17,658 bases of DNA, taken from the NCBI GenBank assembly GCA_903888395.1, contig CAISTO010000174.1, positions 1 through 17,658 of the forward strand, read 5' to 3'. Source of the stretch: an uncultured Bacteroidota bacterium (GTDB lineage: Bacteria; Bacteroidota; Bacteroidia; UKL13-3). The notes beneath the pieces are model-generated. The model had not been told where the DNA came from. It did not search any database and was given only the letters and a program-made list of their open reading frames with translations. Positions 1-6,981 of the stretch are shown piece by piece. A program made the position numbers and the translations under genes. Position 1 is the stretch's first letter; each line of letters opens with the position of its first letter.

Positions 1-660
1 CATTTTGCTATCGTCCTTATCGCTTATCCAGTTTAGGCCAATAATACCAATGGCATTTTTGTTTTTTTCAACGTAATCTATCACTTCCGGATTGGTATTT
101 ACCGCAAAACAATGTTTGGCTAAATCTTTTCCATTCAATAACGAATCTTTAAAATATTGCGTAGCACCGGAACCCGGATTATCGAAAACAACTTGCAATT
201 TACCGAGTTTATTTTTACTGAAAATTTGACTCCAATCTGTAGCCGTTCCATCCATTAATTGTTTGATTTGATTGACAGTAAAAATGGTATCTGTATTTTC
301 CTTATTTACTATAAATGCCAAGGCATCAATGGCGATTTTTATTTGCGAAAATTTGTATTGTTCTTGGTCTATGGCTACTTGCTCAGCAGCATTAGCCCTG
401 CGAGGAATAATGGCTAACTTACAACTATCGGCAAGCATGAGGCGCATGGCCTCAGCCGGATTAGTGTATATAAAATCTATTTTTTTTTGATCGTTGATGG
501 ATTCAAAAACCATTTCTTCAGCTTCTATCACCGGGCGTAAACTTTCATCTACCGCTACACTAATTCTGTTATTATCTTCTACCGCTTTTTTTGGTTCATT
601 GTCATTGCCACAGGCAAAAAAAACAAAACTTGTAAATGCTAAAATGATGCTATATTTCAT
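1..660 (-). CDS. PstS-like phosphate-binding lipoprotein, C-terminus cut by the window edge
   Basis: This reading frame is open from an ATG at 660 to the left edge, giving 220 residues without a stop. It starts with a lipoprotein signal (hydrophobic residues 4-16, then Cys17 in FFAC), so the mature protein should be membrane-anchored and periplasmic or surface-exposed. The body resembles the PBP-like domain of PstS-type phosphate-binding proteins: a short strand ISVAVDES near 33-40, the segment DALAFIVNK at 112-120, QIKQLMDGT followed by a W at 131-143, and the ligand-loop-like motif NPGSGATQYF at 161-170. Related Bacteroidota lipoproteins occur outside pst operons, so the ligand could be phosphate or another oxyanion. 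No transporter subunits are visible here; they could lie to the left. A second lipoprotein gene follows upstream on the same strand after 198 bp. Family assignment is fairly secure, substrate is inferred. Confidence 0.8.
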   Translation of the reverse strand, partial: MKYSIILAFTSFVFFACGNDNEPKKAVEDNNRISVAVDESLRPVIEAEEMVFESINDQKKIDFIYTNPAEAMRLMLADSCKLAIIPRRANAAEQVAIDQEQYKFSQIKIAIDALAFIVNKENTDTIFTVNQIKQLMDGTATDWSQIFSKNKLGKLQVVFDNPGSGATQYFKDSLLNGKDLAKHCFAVNTNPEVIDYVEKNKNAIGIIGLNWISDKDDSKM

Positions 661-698
661 GAGTTGATTGATTAAATAATTACAATATTTAAAGATTA

Positions 699-706
699 CA
701 AAGTTA
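699..706 (-). promoter_or_regulatory. candidate -7 box for the PstS-like gene
   Basis: On the minus strand this reads TAACTTTG, a perfect match to the Bacteroidota -7 consensus TAnnTTTG. It would place the transcription start near 692, giving a leader of about 32 nt. No TTTG is seen at the matching -33 position, so the promoter is only half supported. Confidence 0.4.
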
Positions 707-825
707 TATTATTGAATGATAAAATTAGTTGGTTTTTATTAATTTATTTCTCTAAAGTTGACTTCATCAAACACTTTTTGAAATTATTTCACTTACGCCT
801 TTTGAGATTGATATTTCATAATAAA

Positions 826-863
826 AACTACCAACTGACAACTATCAACTGACAACTATCACT
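826..863. repeat. heptamer tandem array A
   Basis: Five consecutive 7-bp units on the plus strand: AACTACC, AACTGAC, AACTATC, AACTGAC, AACTATC, then a partial unit. On the minus strand, the sense of the upstream lipoprotein gene, they read AGTTGAT/AGTTGTC alternating. The TGA stop of that gene (859-861) overlaps the edge of the array. AACTGAC and AACTATC alternate, so there is also a 14-bp period. Confidence 0.85.
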
Positions 864-2211
864 GTTCCATATACAAGTTAATATCGTCTATAATTTTCAA
901 GCAAATGGCCTCGTAAGTTTTATCTGAAAGCGTTTGCTGACTAGCTAAACTTCGGTTTAATTCATAAAACTTATCAGTCCATTCCTTGGGTGCAGTTGGC
1001 ATAAAATTCCCTGCGGGTAAGTTTGGATATAAATTATCTTTATTGCCATCATAACGTGCATAAACATGAACATCAAATGCTTCATCGCTAAAAACTTCCG
1101 ATGAAACAATTTGTCCGCTTTGAACTGAAACCAATTGATAGGAAACCTTGGCAGTTACTTTTCTGTATTGTTTTGTTTCTTTATAATTTACTTTTTTAAA
1201 TTTTATTACCGATTGAGCATCGCCTGTTTCATTGATCACTCGCTGGCTAAACGATTCGTATGCTGTTTCAATAGTGGTAGTTGGCTTCATTTCATCAAAA
1301 ACTACTTCATTAACATCTATCAATAAAAAATACTTGGCGCCAATTAATTTACCTGCTTTACTAGCCGTTTCAGCATCTGTAATTTCAGTAATTCCAAATG
1401 CTTTTTCTTTCAATAGATTTTCTAAATTATTACGGTCTATTATTTTCAAAAAAGGGTTCTTTGAATTGCCTAATCCTTTTATCAAAAGCTTGTAAAATGA
1501 ACTGTCTTCTTGATTTTCAAATGTTTTTTTGCTAACTAAAATAGCAGCAATGGGCAAACTTGCTTTTTGTAAGGATTCATTCAATAACTGCACAGTTTGC
1601 TTAAATGTTTTATCGAAACTTGAAACTTGGTTAAAAACTTTGTAGGCAGATTTGTAATTTTTTACCTCCATGTATTTTAAACCTTGATTGTATAAAGGTT
1701 CCACCACACTTTGAATACGTAACACAGACACATTTTTATAACTGCTGTCAAATTCTAAAATTCTATCAAAAGCCAATTCTGCTTTATCAAATTTGTTTTC
1801 CTTTATTAGGCCAAGGCCAATGTCGTATTGTTTGCCAATAAATTCTTGCTTTGTTTCCTCATAAAGTTGGTCGTAAAGTGTTTGCCAATTTAGGTCAATG
1901 CCAATGTTTTTTAAATGATTGAAATAATCTTTACAGTAATTATATTGTCTTAAAGCATCTTCATTATCACCCGAAACCACATGTTTGGCAAAAGCGCTGA
2001 ACTTTGCGTCAAGCACCATTTGGGCACTTTTTTGTAAGCCCAATTTAGCTTTGGTATTTTTAGGATTGATAAAAAATGCTGTATAATAATTATCGGTAGC
2101 ATCGCTGTAATTACCTTCTGTTGCTTGTTTTTCGGCAATTTGAATAAACTTTAACGAGCTGTCGCAAGCCATTAACTGAAGTAGGAACAGAAATAATAAA
2201 AGTTTTTTCAT
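859..2211 (-). CDS. TPR and CsgG-like domain lipoprotein
   Basis: A 450-residue exported lipoprotein of unknown precise role. A signal peptide ends in the lipobox LMAC with Cys16. Residues 22-60 look like a TPR-type helical repeat (AEKQATEGNYSDA, then FINPKNTKAKLGL), and two further repeat-like stretches appear near 134-160 and 175-205. From about 220 the pattern changes to that of the CsgG/FlgO-like fold: an IAAILV strand, then DRNNLENLLKEK at 259-270, and a GKLIGAKYFLLIDVNEV segment at 287-303, followed near 375-390 by a strand resembling the CsgG element VSVQSGQIVSSEVF. Such proteins act in outer-membrane assembly or secretion, but the transmembrane hairpins of true CsgG are not evident, so a soluble periplasmic role is more likely. 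A good promoter lies directly upstream; a heptamer array starts at the stop codon. The domain calls rest on pattern recognition only. Confidence 0.75.
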   Translation of the reverse strand: MKKLLLFLFLLQLMACDSSLKFIQIAEKQATEGNYSDATDNYYTAFFINPKNTKAKLGLQKSAQMVLDAKFSAFAKHVVSGDNEDALRQYNYCKDYFNHLKNIGIDLNWQTLYDQLYEETKQEFIGKQYDIGLGLIKENKFDKAELAFDRILEFDSSYKNVSVLRIQSVVEPLYNQGLKYMEVKNYKSAYKVFNQVSSFDKTFKQTVQLLNESLQKASLPIAAILVSKKTFENQEDSSFYKLLIKGLGNSKNPFLKIIDRNNLENLLKEKAFGITEITDAETASKAGKLIGAKYFLLIDVNEVVFDEMKPTTTIETAYESFSQRVINETGDAQSVIKFKKVNYKETKQYRKVTAKVSYQLVSVQSGQIVSSEVFSDEAFDVHVYARYDGNKDNLYPNLPAGNFMPTAPKEWTDKFYELNRSLASQQTLSDKTYEAICLKIIDDINLYMEQ

Positions 2212-2225
2212 GCGATATATTTTAC

Positions 2226-2255
2226 CAAAAATAGATTAAACATTATCATATCAAA
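2226..2255 (-). promoter_or_regulatory. Bacteroidota-type promoter for the TPR/CsgG-like lipoprotein
   Basis: Minus strand: TTTG at 2255-2252, an 18-bp spacer, then TATTTTTG at 2233-2226, a perfect TAnnTTTG -7 box. The expected transcription start is about 2219, leaving a leader of roughly 8 nt before the ATG at 2211. The dnaN promoter has the same boxes with the same spacing. Confidence 0.6.
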
Positions 2256-2295
2256 AAAATACTTTTTAAATGGCTAAATAATTTGATAGAATAAT

Positions 2296-2303
2296 TAATT
2301 TTG
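2296..2303 (+). promoter_or_regulatory. candidate -7 box for rluF
   Basis: TAATTTTG matches TAnnTTTG. The start of transcription predicted about 7 nt after the final G coincides with the ATG at 2310, so the mRNA may be leaderless. No TTTG stands at the -33 position, which limits confidence. Confidence 0.35.
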
Positions 2304-2309
2304 AAACGG

Positions 2310-3071
2310 ATGGATAACACAAATCAAACTGGAATAAATATTAACAAATTCATTAGCGATACTGGCATGTGTTCGAGGCGAGTGGCTGAAAAATACATTG
2401 TAGAGGAACGTGTAACCATTAATAATAATGTTGCCAAGCTTGGCAATAGGGTAAATCCTGGTGATGTGGTTAGGGTAGATGGTGAAAAGCTAAAAACTGT
2501 TGCCAACGATATTTACATTGTGTTTAACAAACCAGTTGGAATCATTTGTACCACCGAATTAAAAATAAAAAATAACATCATTCAATACATCAATCATCCT
2601 AAGCGAATGTTTCCCATTGGCCGTCTAGACAAGGAAAGTGAAGGTTTGATTTTTTTAACCAACGATGGAAATATTGTAAATAAAATTCTAAGAGCAGGTA
2701 ATAACCACGAGAAAGAATACATAGTTACCGTGGATAAACCCATCAACGAAAAGTTTATTGAACGCATGAGCAATGGCATTCCAATGCTTGGAACTGTTAC
2801 CCATAAATGTCAGGTAGAAATGCTGAGTACTTTTGTTTTCAAAATTATTTTAACGCAAGGTTTGAACCGACAAATTCGCAGAATGTGTAGTTTTTGTGGT
2901 TACGAAGTACGTAAACTTAAACGTGTTAGGATCATGAACATTGGTCTTAAAAACTTAAAATTAGGCGAATGGCGCGACTTTACTGCACAGGAGTTAGATG
3001 GTATTATGAAAATGGTAGCAACCTCGAGCAAAACCACAGAAAAGTTTAATGTGGACGATTATGAAGACTAA
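2310..3071 (+). CDS. rluF: 23S rRNA pseudouridine synthase RluF
   Basis: Predicted to isomerise a uridine in 23S rRNA to pseudouridine (U2604 in E. coli RluF). From the ATG at 2310 the protein has 253 residues. Residues 8-60 form an S4 RNA-binding domain (ININKFISDTGMCSRR, then GDVVRVDG). The catalytic domain follows, with the active-site Asp107 in GRLDKESEGLIFLTNDG. The RluF-specific stretches NKILRAGNNHEKEYIVTVDK (124-143) and GLNRQIRRMC (184-193) agree closely with the E. coli protein as I remember it; the E. coli basic C-terminal extension is absent. A TTG three codons upstream (2301) is in frame, but it lies inside a probable promoter box, so ATG 2310 is preferred. It is divergent from the neighbouring lipoprotein gene across about 98 bp. 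Confidence 0.93.
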   Translation: MDNTNQTGININKFISDTGMCSRRVAEKYIVEERVTINNNVAKLGNRVNPGDVVRVDGEKLKTVANDIYIVFNKPVGIICTTELKIKNNIIQYINHPKRMFPIGRLDKESEGLIFLTNDGNIVNKILRAGNNHEKEYIVTVDKPINEKFIERMSNGIPMLGTVTHKCQVEMLSTFVFKIILTQGLNRQIRRMCSFCGYEVRKLKRVRIMNIGLKNLKLGEWRDFTAQELDGIMKMVATSSKTTEKFNVDDYED

Positions 3072-3080
3072 CGAAATTTT

Positions 3081-3111
3081 GAATGATGAAGTATGAATGT
3101 TGAAGTATGAA
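3081..3111. repeat. heptamer tandem array B
   Basis: Units of 7 bp on the plus strand: GAATGAT, GAAGTAT, GAATGTT, GAAGTAT, then a partial GAA. The array begins 10 bp after the rluF stop. GAAGTAT alternates with GAATGNT, giving a 14-bp higher-order period. It runs directly into array C. Confidence 0.8.
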
Positions 3112-3112
3112 A

Positions 3113-3145
3113 TCTCATCTCTCATTTCCCATCTCTCATCTCCCA
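3113..3145. repeat. heptamer tandem array C
   Basis: Units of 7 bp on the plus strand: TCTCATC, TCTCATT, TCCCATC, TCTCATC, then partial TCCCA. It is pyrimidine-rich and ends one base before the stop codon of the converging GNAT gene (3147-3149). Together with array B it fills nearly the whole space between two convergent genes, and no ordinary terminator hairpin is visible there. Confidence 0.85.
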
Positions 3146-3146
3146 A

Positions 3147-3635
3147 TTATTCCACCAACAATTGCATCAAATTTACATCAAGTACTGTATTGAATTTTAC
3201 ACCTACTTGTTTTAAAACCCCAACCATAAAAAAGCTAAAATGCTCATGAAGTTTAATGCTGATTTCATTGCCTTCAGTAATGCGAGCCAATACAGCTTTT
3301 ACACCATTTTTTATTCCTTGCTGTAAGCAATATTCCATTAAAGGTTTGCTTAGTTTTTGTCCTTTAAAATTAGGGTGCAGGTAAATGCTAAACTCAGCTG
3401 TTCTATCATATGCCGTTCGGTCGCTATAACGAGTTAAACTTGCCCATCCCGCTATTTCATTATTTATTTCACATACCACCACACAATATTTTTCATCATG
3501 GTGATTGAACCAAATCTGCATGTCGGCAAGGGTTTTATTTACAATGTCAAAAGTAGCCGTTGAATTTAAAACAGCATCGTTATAAATAGCAGTTATTGCA
3601 GGTAAATCATTGGTATTTGCAGCGCGTAAAATCAT
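3147..3635 (-). CDS. GNAT family N-acetyltransferase, phosphinothricin acetyltransferase-like
   Basis: A 162-residue protein with the overall pattern of the Pat/Bar/MnaT branch of GNAT enzymes, which acetylate amino groups of small molecules using acetyl-CoA. Visible landmarks are AITAIYNDAV (13-22), ATFD (27-30), IAGWASL (61-67), TAEFSIYLHP (79-88), the segment EGNEISIKLHEHFSF (121-135), and KQVGVKFNTVLDV near the C-terminus. The acetyl-CoA pyrophosphate loop, normally Q/RxxGxG/A, reads KGQKLS (91-96): the two glycines are replaced by K and S. The following GF of the family also reads SF. It may bind acetyl-CoA weakly, use another donor, or be losing activity; the reading frame itself is intact. 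It follows the HMG-CoA lyase gene by 9 bp and is probably the last gene of that operon. Confidence 0.85.
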   Translation of the reverse strand: MILRAANTNDLPAITAIYNDAVLNSTATFDIVNKTLADMQIWFNHHDEKYCVVVCEINNEIAGWASLTRYSDRTAYDRTAEFSIYLHPNFKGQKLSKPLMEYCLQQGIKNGVKAVLARITEGNEISIKLHEHFSFFMVGVLKQVGVKFNTVLDVNLMQLLVE

Positions 3636-3644
3636 ATTTGTTAT

Positions 3645-4505
3645 TTATTCAGCATGGTCAAAAACTTGATTGGCTAAATGCAATGAATGAGTAAATTCAG
3701 TTTCATTTAAACCAGTTTCCAATTTTAGGTTTTTAAAGTAAAAAAACATGTTTTCGGTAGGCATATTTCCCGTTAAATCATCAGCTGCCATTGGGCAACC
3801 TCCAAAACCTTTCATGGCCCCATCAAAACGTTTGCAACCATTTTCATAAGCTGCTGTTATTTTTTCTTGCCAAGTATTTGGAGTGGTGTGTAGGTGCGCA
3901 CCAAATTCAATATTGGGAAAAGTTGGAATTAAATGTTTAAATAAATATGCAATCGTTTCAGGATTGGCTATGCCAATGGTATCGCTCAATGAAATAATTT
4001 TGATACCTAATTGATCCATTTCTTTTACCCATTTTTCAACTATTTCTGTGTTCCAATCATCGCCATAAGGATTTCCAAAACCCATAGAAATATACACCAC
4101 TAATTCCTTGTTATTGCTTACGCAAAGTTGTTGAATGACTTTTACAGTTTCCAAACTTTCAGCTATGCTGCTATTGGTATTTCGTTGCTGAAATGTTTCA
4201 CTGATAGAAAACGGAAAACCCAAATATTTTATTTCAGGATATTGAACAGCCATTTCAGCTCCTTTTATATTGGCAATGATGGCTAACAATTTGGTATTAG
4301 TTTGTGCCAAATTTAAACCTGCCAAAACTTCTTTGGTATCGGCCATTTGAGGAATGGCTTTTGGCGATACATAACTTCCAAAATCTAGGGTGTCAAAACC
4401 TACTTTTAAAAGCTGATTGATATAATCAATTTTGGTTTGAGTAGGAATAAAATTGTGCAAGCCTTGCATGGCATCGCGCGGACATTCAATAATTTTTATG
4501 GCCAT
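3645..4505 (-). CDS. mvaB: hydroxymethylglutaryl-CoA lyase
   Basis: Predicted to cleave 3-hydroxy-3-methylglutaryl-CoA to acetoacetate and acetyl-CoA, the last step of leucine breakdown. The 286 residues form one DRE-TIM barrel domain. Against the human enzyme the catalytic set is retained: Arg10 and Asp11 in ECPRDAMQG (human R41/D42), His204 and His206 in GAHLHTT (metal ligands), Cys237 in GFGGCPMA (human C266) and Asn247. Asp175 in SLSDTIG is also conserved. One conservative change stands out: the position of human E72 is Asp41 (LDFGSYVSPK). The short form without a targeting sequence is usual in bacteria. It lies 3 bp behind yraN and 9 bp ahead of the GNAT gene. No other leucine-degradation genes are visible in the window. 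Homocitrate-synthase-type relatives are less likely given the GGCP loop. Confidence 0.9.
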   Translation of the reverse strand: MAIKIIECPRDAMQGLHNFIPTQTKIDYINQLLKVGFDTLDFGSYVSPKAIPQMADTKEVLAGLNLAQTNTKLLAIIANIKGAEMAVQYPEIKYLGFPFSISETFQQRNTNSSIAESLETVKVIQQLCVSNNKELVVYISMGFGNPYGDDWNTEIVEKWVKEMDQLGIKIISLSDTIGIANPETIAYLFKHLIPTFPNIEFGAHLHTTPNTWQEKITAAYENGCKRFDGAMKGFGGCPMAADDLTGNMPTENMFFYFKNLKLETGLNETEFTHSLHLANQVFDHAE

Positions 4506-4508
4506 ATG

Positions 4509-4877
4509 TTAATAGGTTGTATAAGGATAAAATGCATCTTCAAAATGCAAAATTTCTGTCTCAGTTTTCAATTTAATAATAGCAATAATATCAAACCTGA
4601 TTTCACAAGTTAATTCATTACTTTCTTGGTATAACAAAGCGGCCTCCACCAAAGTTTTTTGTTTGGCTTTACTCACCGCATTTTCAGGATTTACCAAATT
4701 ACTATTCCTGGTTTTCACCTCTACTATTACCAAACAATTCTGGTGCTTTGCAATGATATCAACTTCGGTTTTATGTTGCCTGAAATTTCGTTCTAAAATT
4801 TCAAAACCTTTATTTAACAAAAAGTCACAAGCCAATTGCTCTCCAATTTCACCTGTGACTTTATTGTTATTTTTCAT
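4509..4877 (-). CDS. yraN: YraN family (UPF0102) nuclease-fold protein
   Basis: A 122-residue protein of the widespread UPF0102 family, whose fold is that of PD-(D/E)xK nucleases such as archaeal Holliday-junction resolvases; its cellular role is not settled. The family signatures are clear: GEIGEQLACDFLLNKG at 9-24, the central EVDIIA with Glu38 and Asp40, and the EVKTR motif at 53-57, which together give the expected metal-binding D/E-x-K site. Length is typical. The start ATG at 4877 is preceded by AT-rich DNA with no Shine-Dalgarno sequence. Upstream, a 100-bp heptamer array separates it from fbp on the same strand; downstream the HMG-CoA lyase begins after 3 bp, so the three genes yraN, lyase and GNAT probably share a transcript. 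Confidence 0.9.
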   Translation of the reverse strand: MKNNNKVTGEIGEQLACDFLLNKGFEILERNFRQHKTEVDIIAKHQNCLVIVEVKTRNSNLVNPENAVSKAKQKTLVEAALLYQESNELTCEIRFDIIAIIKLKTETEILHFEDAFYPYTTY

Positions 4878-4894
4878 TATTTTTTTAGTTTTTT

Positions 4895-4950
4895 AGTACC
4901 TATTTTTTAGTACTTAGTACTTAGTTGTTAGTACTTAGTACTTAGTTGTT
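4895..4950. repeat. heptamer tandem array D
   Basis: Eight 7-bp units on the plus strand: AGTACCT, ATTTTTT, AGTACTT, AGTACTT, AGTTGTT, AGTACTT, AGTACTT, AGTTGTT. The segments 4908-4928 and 4929-4949 are identical 21-bp copies, so units occur in an AAB-AAB order. This looks like a recent duplication of three heptamers. It is adjacent to array E. Confidence 0.9.
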
Positions 4951-4952
4951 TT

Positions 4953-4990
4953 TATCAACTATGATCTATCGTCTATGGTCTATCAACTAT
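4953..4990. repeat. heptamer tandem array E
   Basis: Units of 7 bp on the plus strand: TATCAAC, TATGATC, TATCGTC, TATGGTC, TATCAAC, then TAT. Every unit begins TAT and ends in C; only the middle three bases vary. On the minus strand TATCAAC is the TAGTTGA unit seen in arrays A and F. The TAG stop codon of fbp (4987-4989) is part of the array. Confidence 0.9.
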
Positions 4991-5988
4991 TTGCTCATAA
5001 ACTCAATCACTTTATTTACCATATTTTTTGATCCCATAATAATTGGAACACGTTGGTGAATTTTAGTTGGCTCAACATCTAAAATACGCATGGTACTTGT
5101 AGTTGCTAATCCTCCAGCTTGTTCCGCAATATAACTCATTGGAATTCCTTCGAACAATAAACGTAATTTACCATTTGGACTTTTTGCCGTAGGCGGATAA
5201 ATGAACACGCCACCTTTTAATAAATTGCGGTGAAAATCTGCCACCATAGAACCAATATAACGAGAAGTATAAGGTCTGTCGGTAGTTTTATCTTCTTCTT
5301 TTACCCAAGTTAAATAATCTTTTATTCCTTGAGGAAATTCAGCAGCATTTCCCTCATTGATAGAATAAATTTTACCATTGTCAGGCGATTTAATATTGGC
5401 ATGACTTAAGCAAAATTCGCCAATACTAGGATCTAAGGTAAAAGCATTTACGCCATTTCCAGTACTAAATACCAACATGGTAGATGTACCATAAAGTACG
5501 TAACCAGCAGCTACTAATTTATTTCCTGCTTGTAAAACATCGGCTTCAGTTGGTTCAGTACCCACTTCAGTTACTCTTTTGTATATGGAGAAAATAGTTC
5601 CAATGGAAACATTCACATCAATATTAGAAGAACCATCTAATGGATCCATGCAAATTACATATTTTCCATTTTTTGAAAAAGTTCCCTTTAACGGAATAAT
5701 TCCTTCGTTTTCTTCACTTGCTATTACACATACTTCACCACCTTTGCTAAAAGTAGCAATAAAGGTTTCGTTACCAATAATGTCTAATTTTTTTACATCT
5801 TCATCTTGCACATTTACACTTCCATGGTCACCTAAAATATTGGTTAAGCCAGCCTTATTTACCTCTCTACTAATTATTTTTGATGCAATTCCAATATCGC
5901 GTAACAAGCGTGAAAGCTCTCCTTTTGCGTAAGGGAAATCTTGTTGTTTTTCAATAACAAATTGACCGAGGGTAGTAAAATTTTCCAT
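4987..5988 (-). CDS. fbp: class I fructose-1,6-bisphosphatase
   Basis: Predicted cytoplasmic enzyme of gluconeogenesis that hydrolyses fructose 1,6-bisphosphate to fructose 6-phosphate. The 333 residues match the class I family in length and order of motifs. The metal site is complete: the acidic cluster SEENE at 91-95, Asp115 and Asp118 in DPLDGSSN, and Glu280 in RLLFEGIPMSYIAEQAGG. The substrate-binding region YPPTAKSPNGKLR (264-276) is present. A gluconeogenic phosphatase fits an organism that grows on amino or organic acids, in line with a leucine-degradation lyase nearby, but a shared pathway is only inferred. The TAG stop is formed by the first bases of a heptamer array that continues to yraN. 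No convincing two-part promoter was found in the 216 bp shared with the divergent gene at 6205. Confidence 0.96.
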   Translation of the reverse strand: MENFTTLGQFVIEKQQDFPYAKGELSRLLRDIGIASKIISREVNKAGLTNILGDHGSVNVQDEDVKKLDIIGNETFIATFSKGGEVCVIASEENEGIIPLKGTFSKNGKYVICMDPLDGSSNIDVNVSIGTIFSIYKRVTEVGTEPTEADVLQAGNKLVAAGYVLYGTSTMLVFSTGNGVNAFTLDPSIGEFCLSHANIKSPDNGKIYSINEGNAAEFPQGIKDYLTWVKEEDKTTDRPYTSRYIGSMVADFHRNLLKGGVFIYPPTAKSPNGKLRLLFEGIPMSYIAEQAGGLATTSTMRILDVEPTKIHQRVPIIMGSKNMVNKVIEFMSK

Positions 5989-6151
5989 AAATGTGCTTTA
6001 AATTTTAGCAATGATAATACAATCTAACTAAAATGTATTTAGGTTTGATTAAAAGCAGAAATTTTAAGTATGTTATACTTTCTTTTTTATAAATATGGTC
6101 ACACAAAATCAATTCATTGCTTTAATTTGTAATTATTGTTTAATTTTTTTA

Positions 6152-6180
6152 TTTGAAATTAGTAACTGTTATTATTTTTA
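6152..6180 (+). promoter_or_regulatory. possible promoter for the DUF2520 gene pair
   Basis: TTTG at 6152-6155, a 17-bp spacer, and TATTTTTA at 6173-6180, which differs from the -7 consensus TAnnTTTG only in its last base. The predicted start is near 6187, about 18 nt before the ATG at 6205. The region is so AT-rich that chance matches are likely. Confidence 0.25.
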
Positions 6181-6204
6181 TATTGCTTTGAAAAAAAATA
6201 AATC

Positions 6205-6981
6205 ATGATAACTGTTGTAATTATAGGAAGTGGAAACATGGCTCAAGCTATTATTAAAACATGCCTACACACCGATATTGATATAGTTGGTATTTACAGT
6301 AGAAATCGTGAAAAATTAGTTGAAATTGCAAAACAACATAGCATCAATTATTTTGAAAATACCAAAGAAATTCCTACAAACGCGGACTTGTATTTACTTT
6401 GTGTAAATGACGATGCGATAGAAAATGTTTCAAATAACTTAGTTGTAAATGGTGGTTTGGTGGTACATTTTTCAGGGTTAAAAAATATAAATGAAATAGG
6501 TAAACAAGAGAATAAAGCAGTTTTTTGGCCCATTGAATCTATTCATGAAAATACTTTTACCAATTTTAAAAATACACCCATTTGTATAGAAGCAAATTCT
6601 GATGAAAATTATAGAATTATAGAGGCTTTTGCTGACAGACTTTCAAATAAAGTTTTGAATATAAACAGTGAAAAACGCCAGTATTTTCATTTAGCAGCTA
6701 CCATTACCAATAATTTTAGTAATCATTTAATTGCCTTGGCAAAAAATGAATTAGACGATAAAGGATTGGATTATCAAATTTTAAAGCATTTATTAAATAA
6801 TGCTTTAAATAATTCCTTTAATTTTGAACCTCAAAATACTCAAACAGGTCCAGCTTTTAGAAACGATTTGAATACCATGCAAAAACATTTGGATTTAATT
6901 GAAAATAATCAATTAAAAACCTTGTATCAATTAATGAGTAAAAGTATATTTGAATTAAAACAGAACAGAAACAATGCGTAA
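6205..6981 (+). CDS. Rossmann-fold protein with DUF2520 domain
   Basis: A 258-residue predicted dinucleotide-binding protein. The N-terminus has a classic Rossmann loop, VVIIGSGNMAQ (4-14), followed by IYSRNREKL, where the basic residues after the second strand suggest NADP(H). The N-terminal half resembles pyrroline-5-carboxylate reductase and 6-phosphogluconate dehydrogenase relatives; FWPIESI (near 109-115) and the helical C-terminal half with QTGPAFRND then HLDLI mark the Rossmann-like/DUF2520 family. Substrate and reaction are unknown to me. The last codons overlap the next gene by 8 bp, which implies translational coupling. True ProC function is unlikely because the C-terminal half does not match. 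Confidence 0.82.
   Translation: MITVVIIGSGNMAQAIIKTCLHTDIDIVGIYSRNREKLVEIAKQHSINYFENTKEIPTNADLYLLCVNDDAIENVSNNLVVNGGLVVHFSGLKNINEIGKQENKAVFWPIESIHENTFTNFKNTPICIEANSDENYRIIEAFADRLSNKVLNINSEKRQYFHLAATITNNFSNHLIALAKNELDDKGLDYQILKHLLNNALNNSFNFEPQNTQTGPAFRNDLNTMQKHLDLIENNQLKTLYQLMSKSIFELKQNRNNA

Noticed and set aside
272..490. 72-codon plus-strand ORF
   Set aside because: It lies opposite the PstS-like gene, has no recognisable motif and is explained as a shadow of the real frame.
826..4990. CRISPR-like arrays
   Set aside because: The heptamer arrays have no spacers and no repeats of 23-40 bp, and no cas genes are present; they are simple tandem arrays.
6205..6981. Pyrroline-5-carboxylate reductase (ProC)
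   Set aside because: Only the Rossmann half is similar; the C-terminal half carries the DUF2520 pattern.
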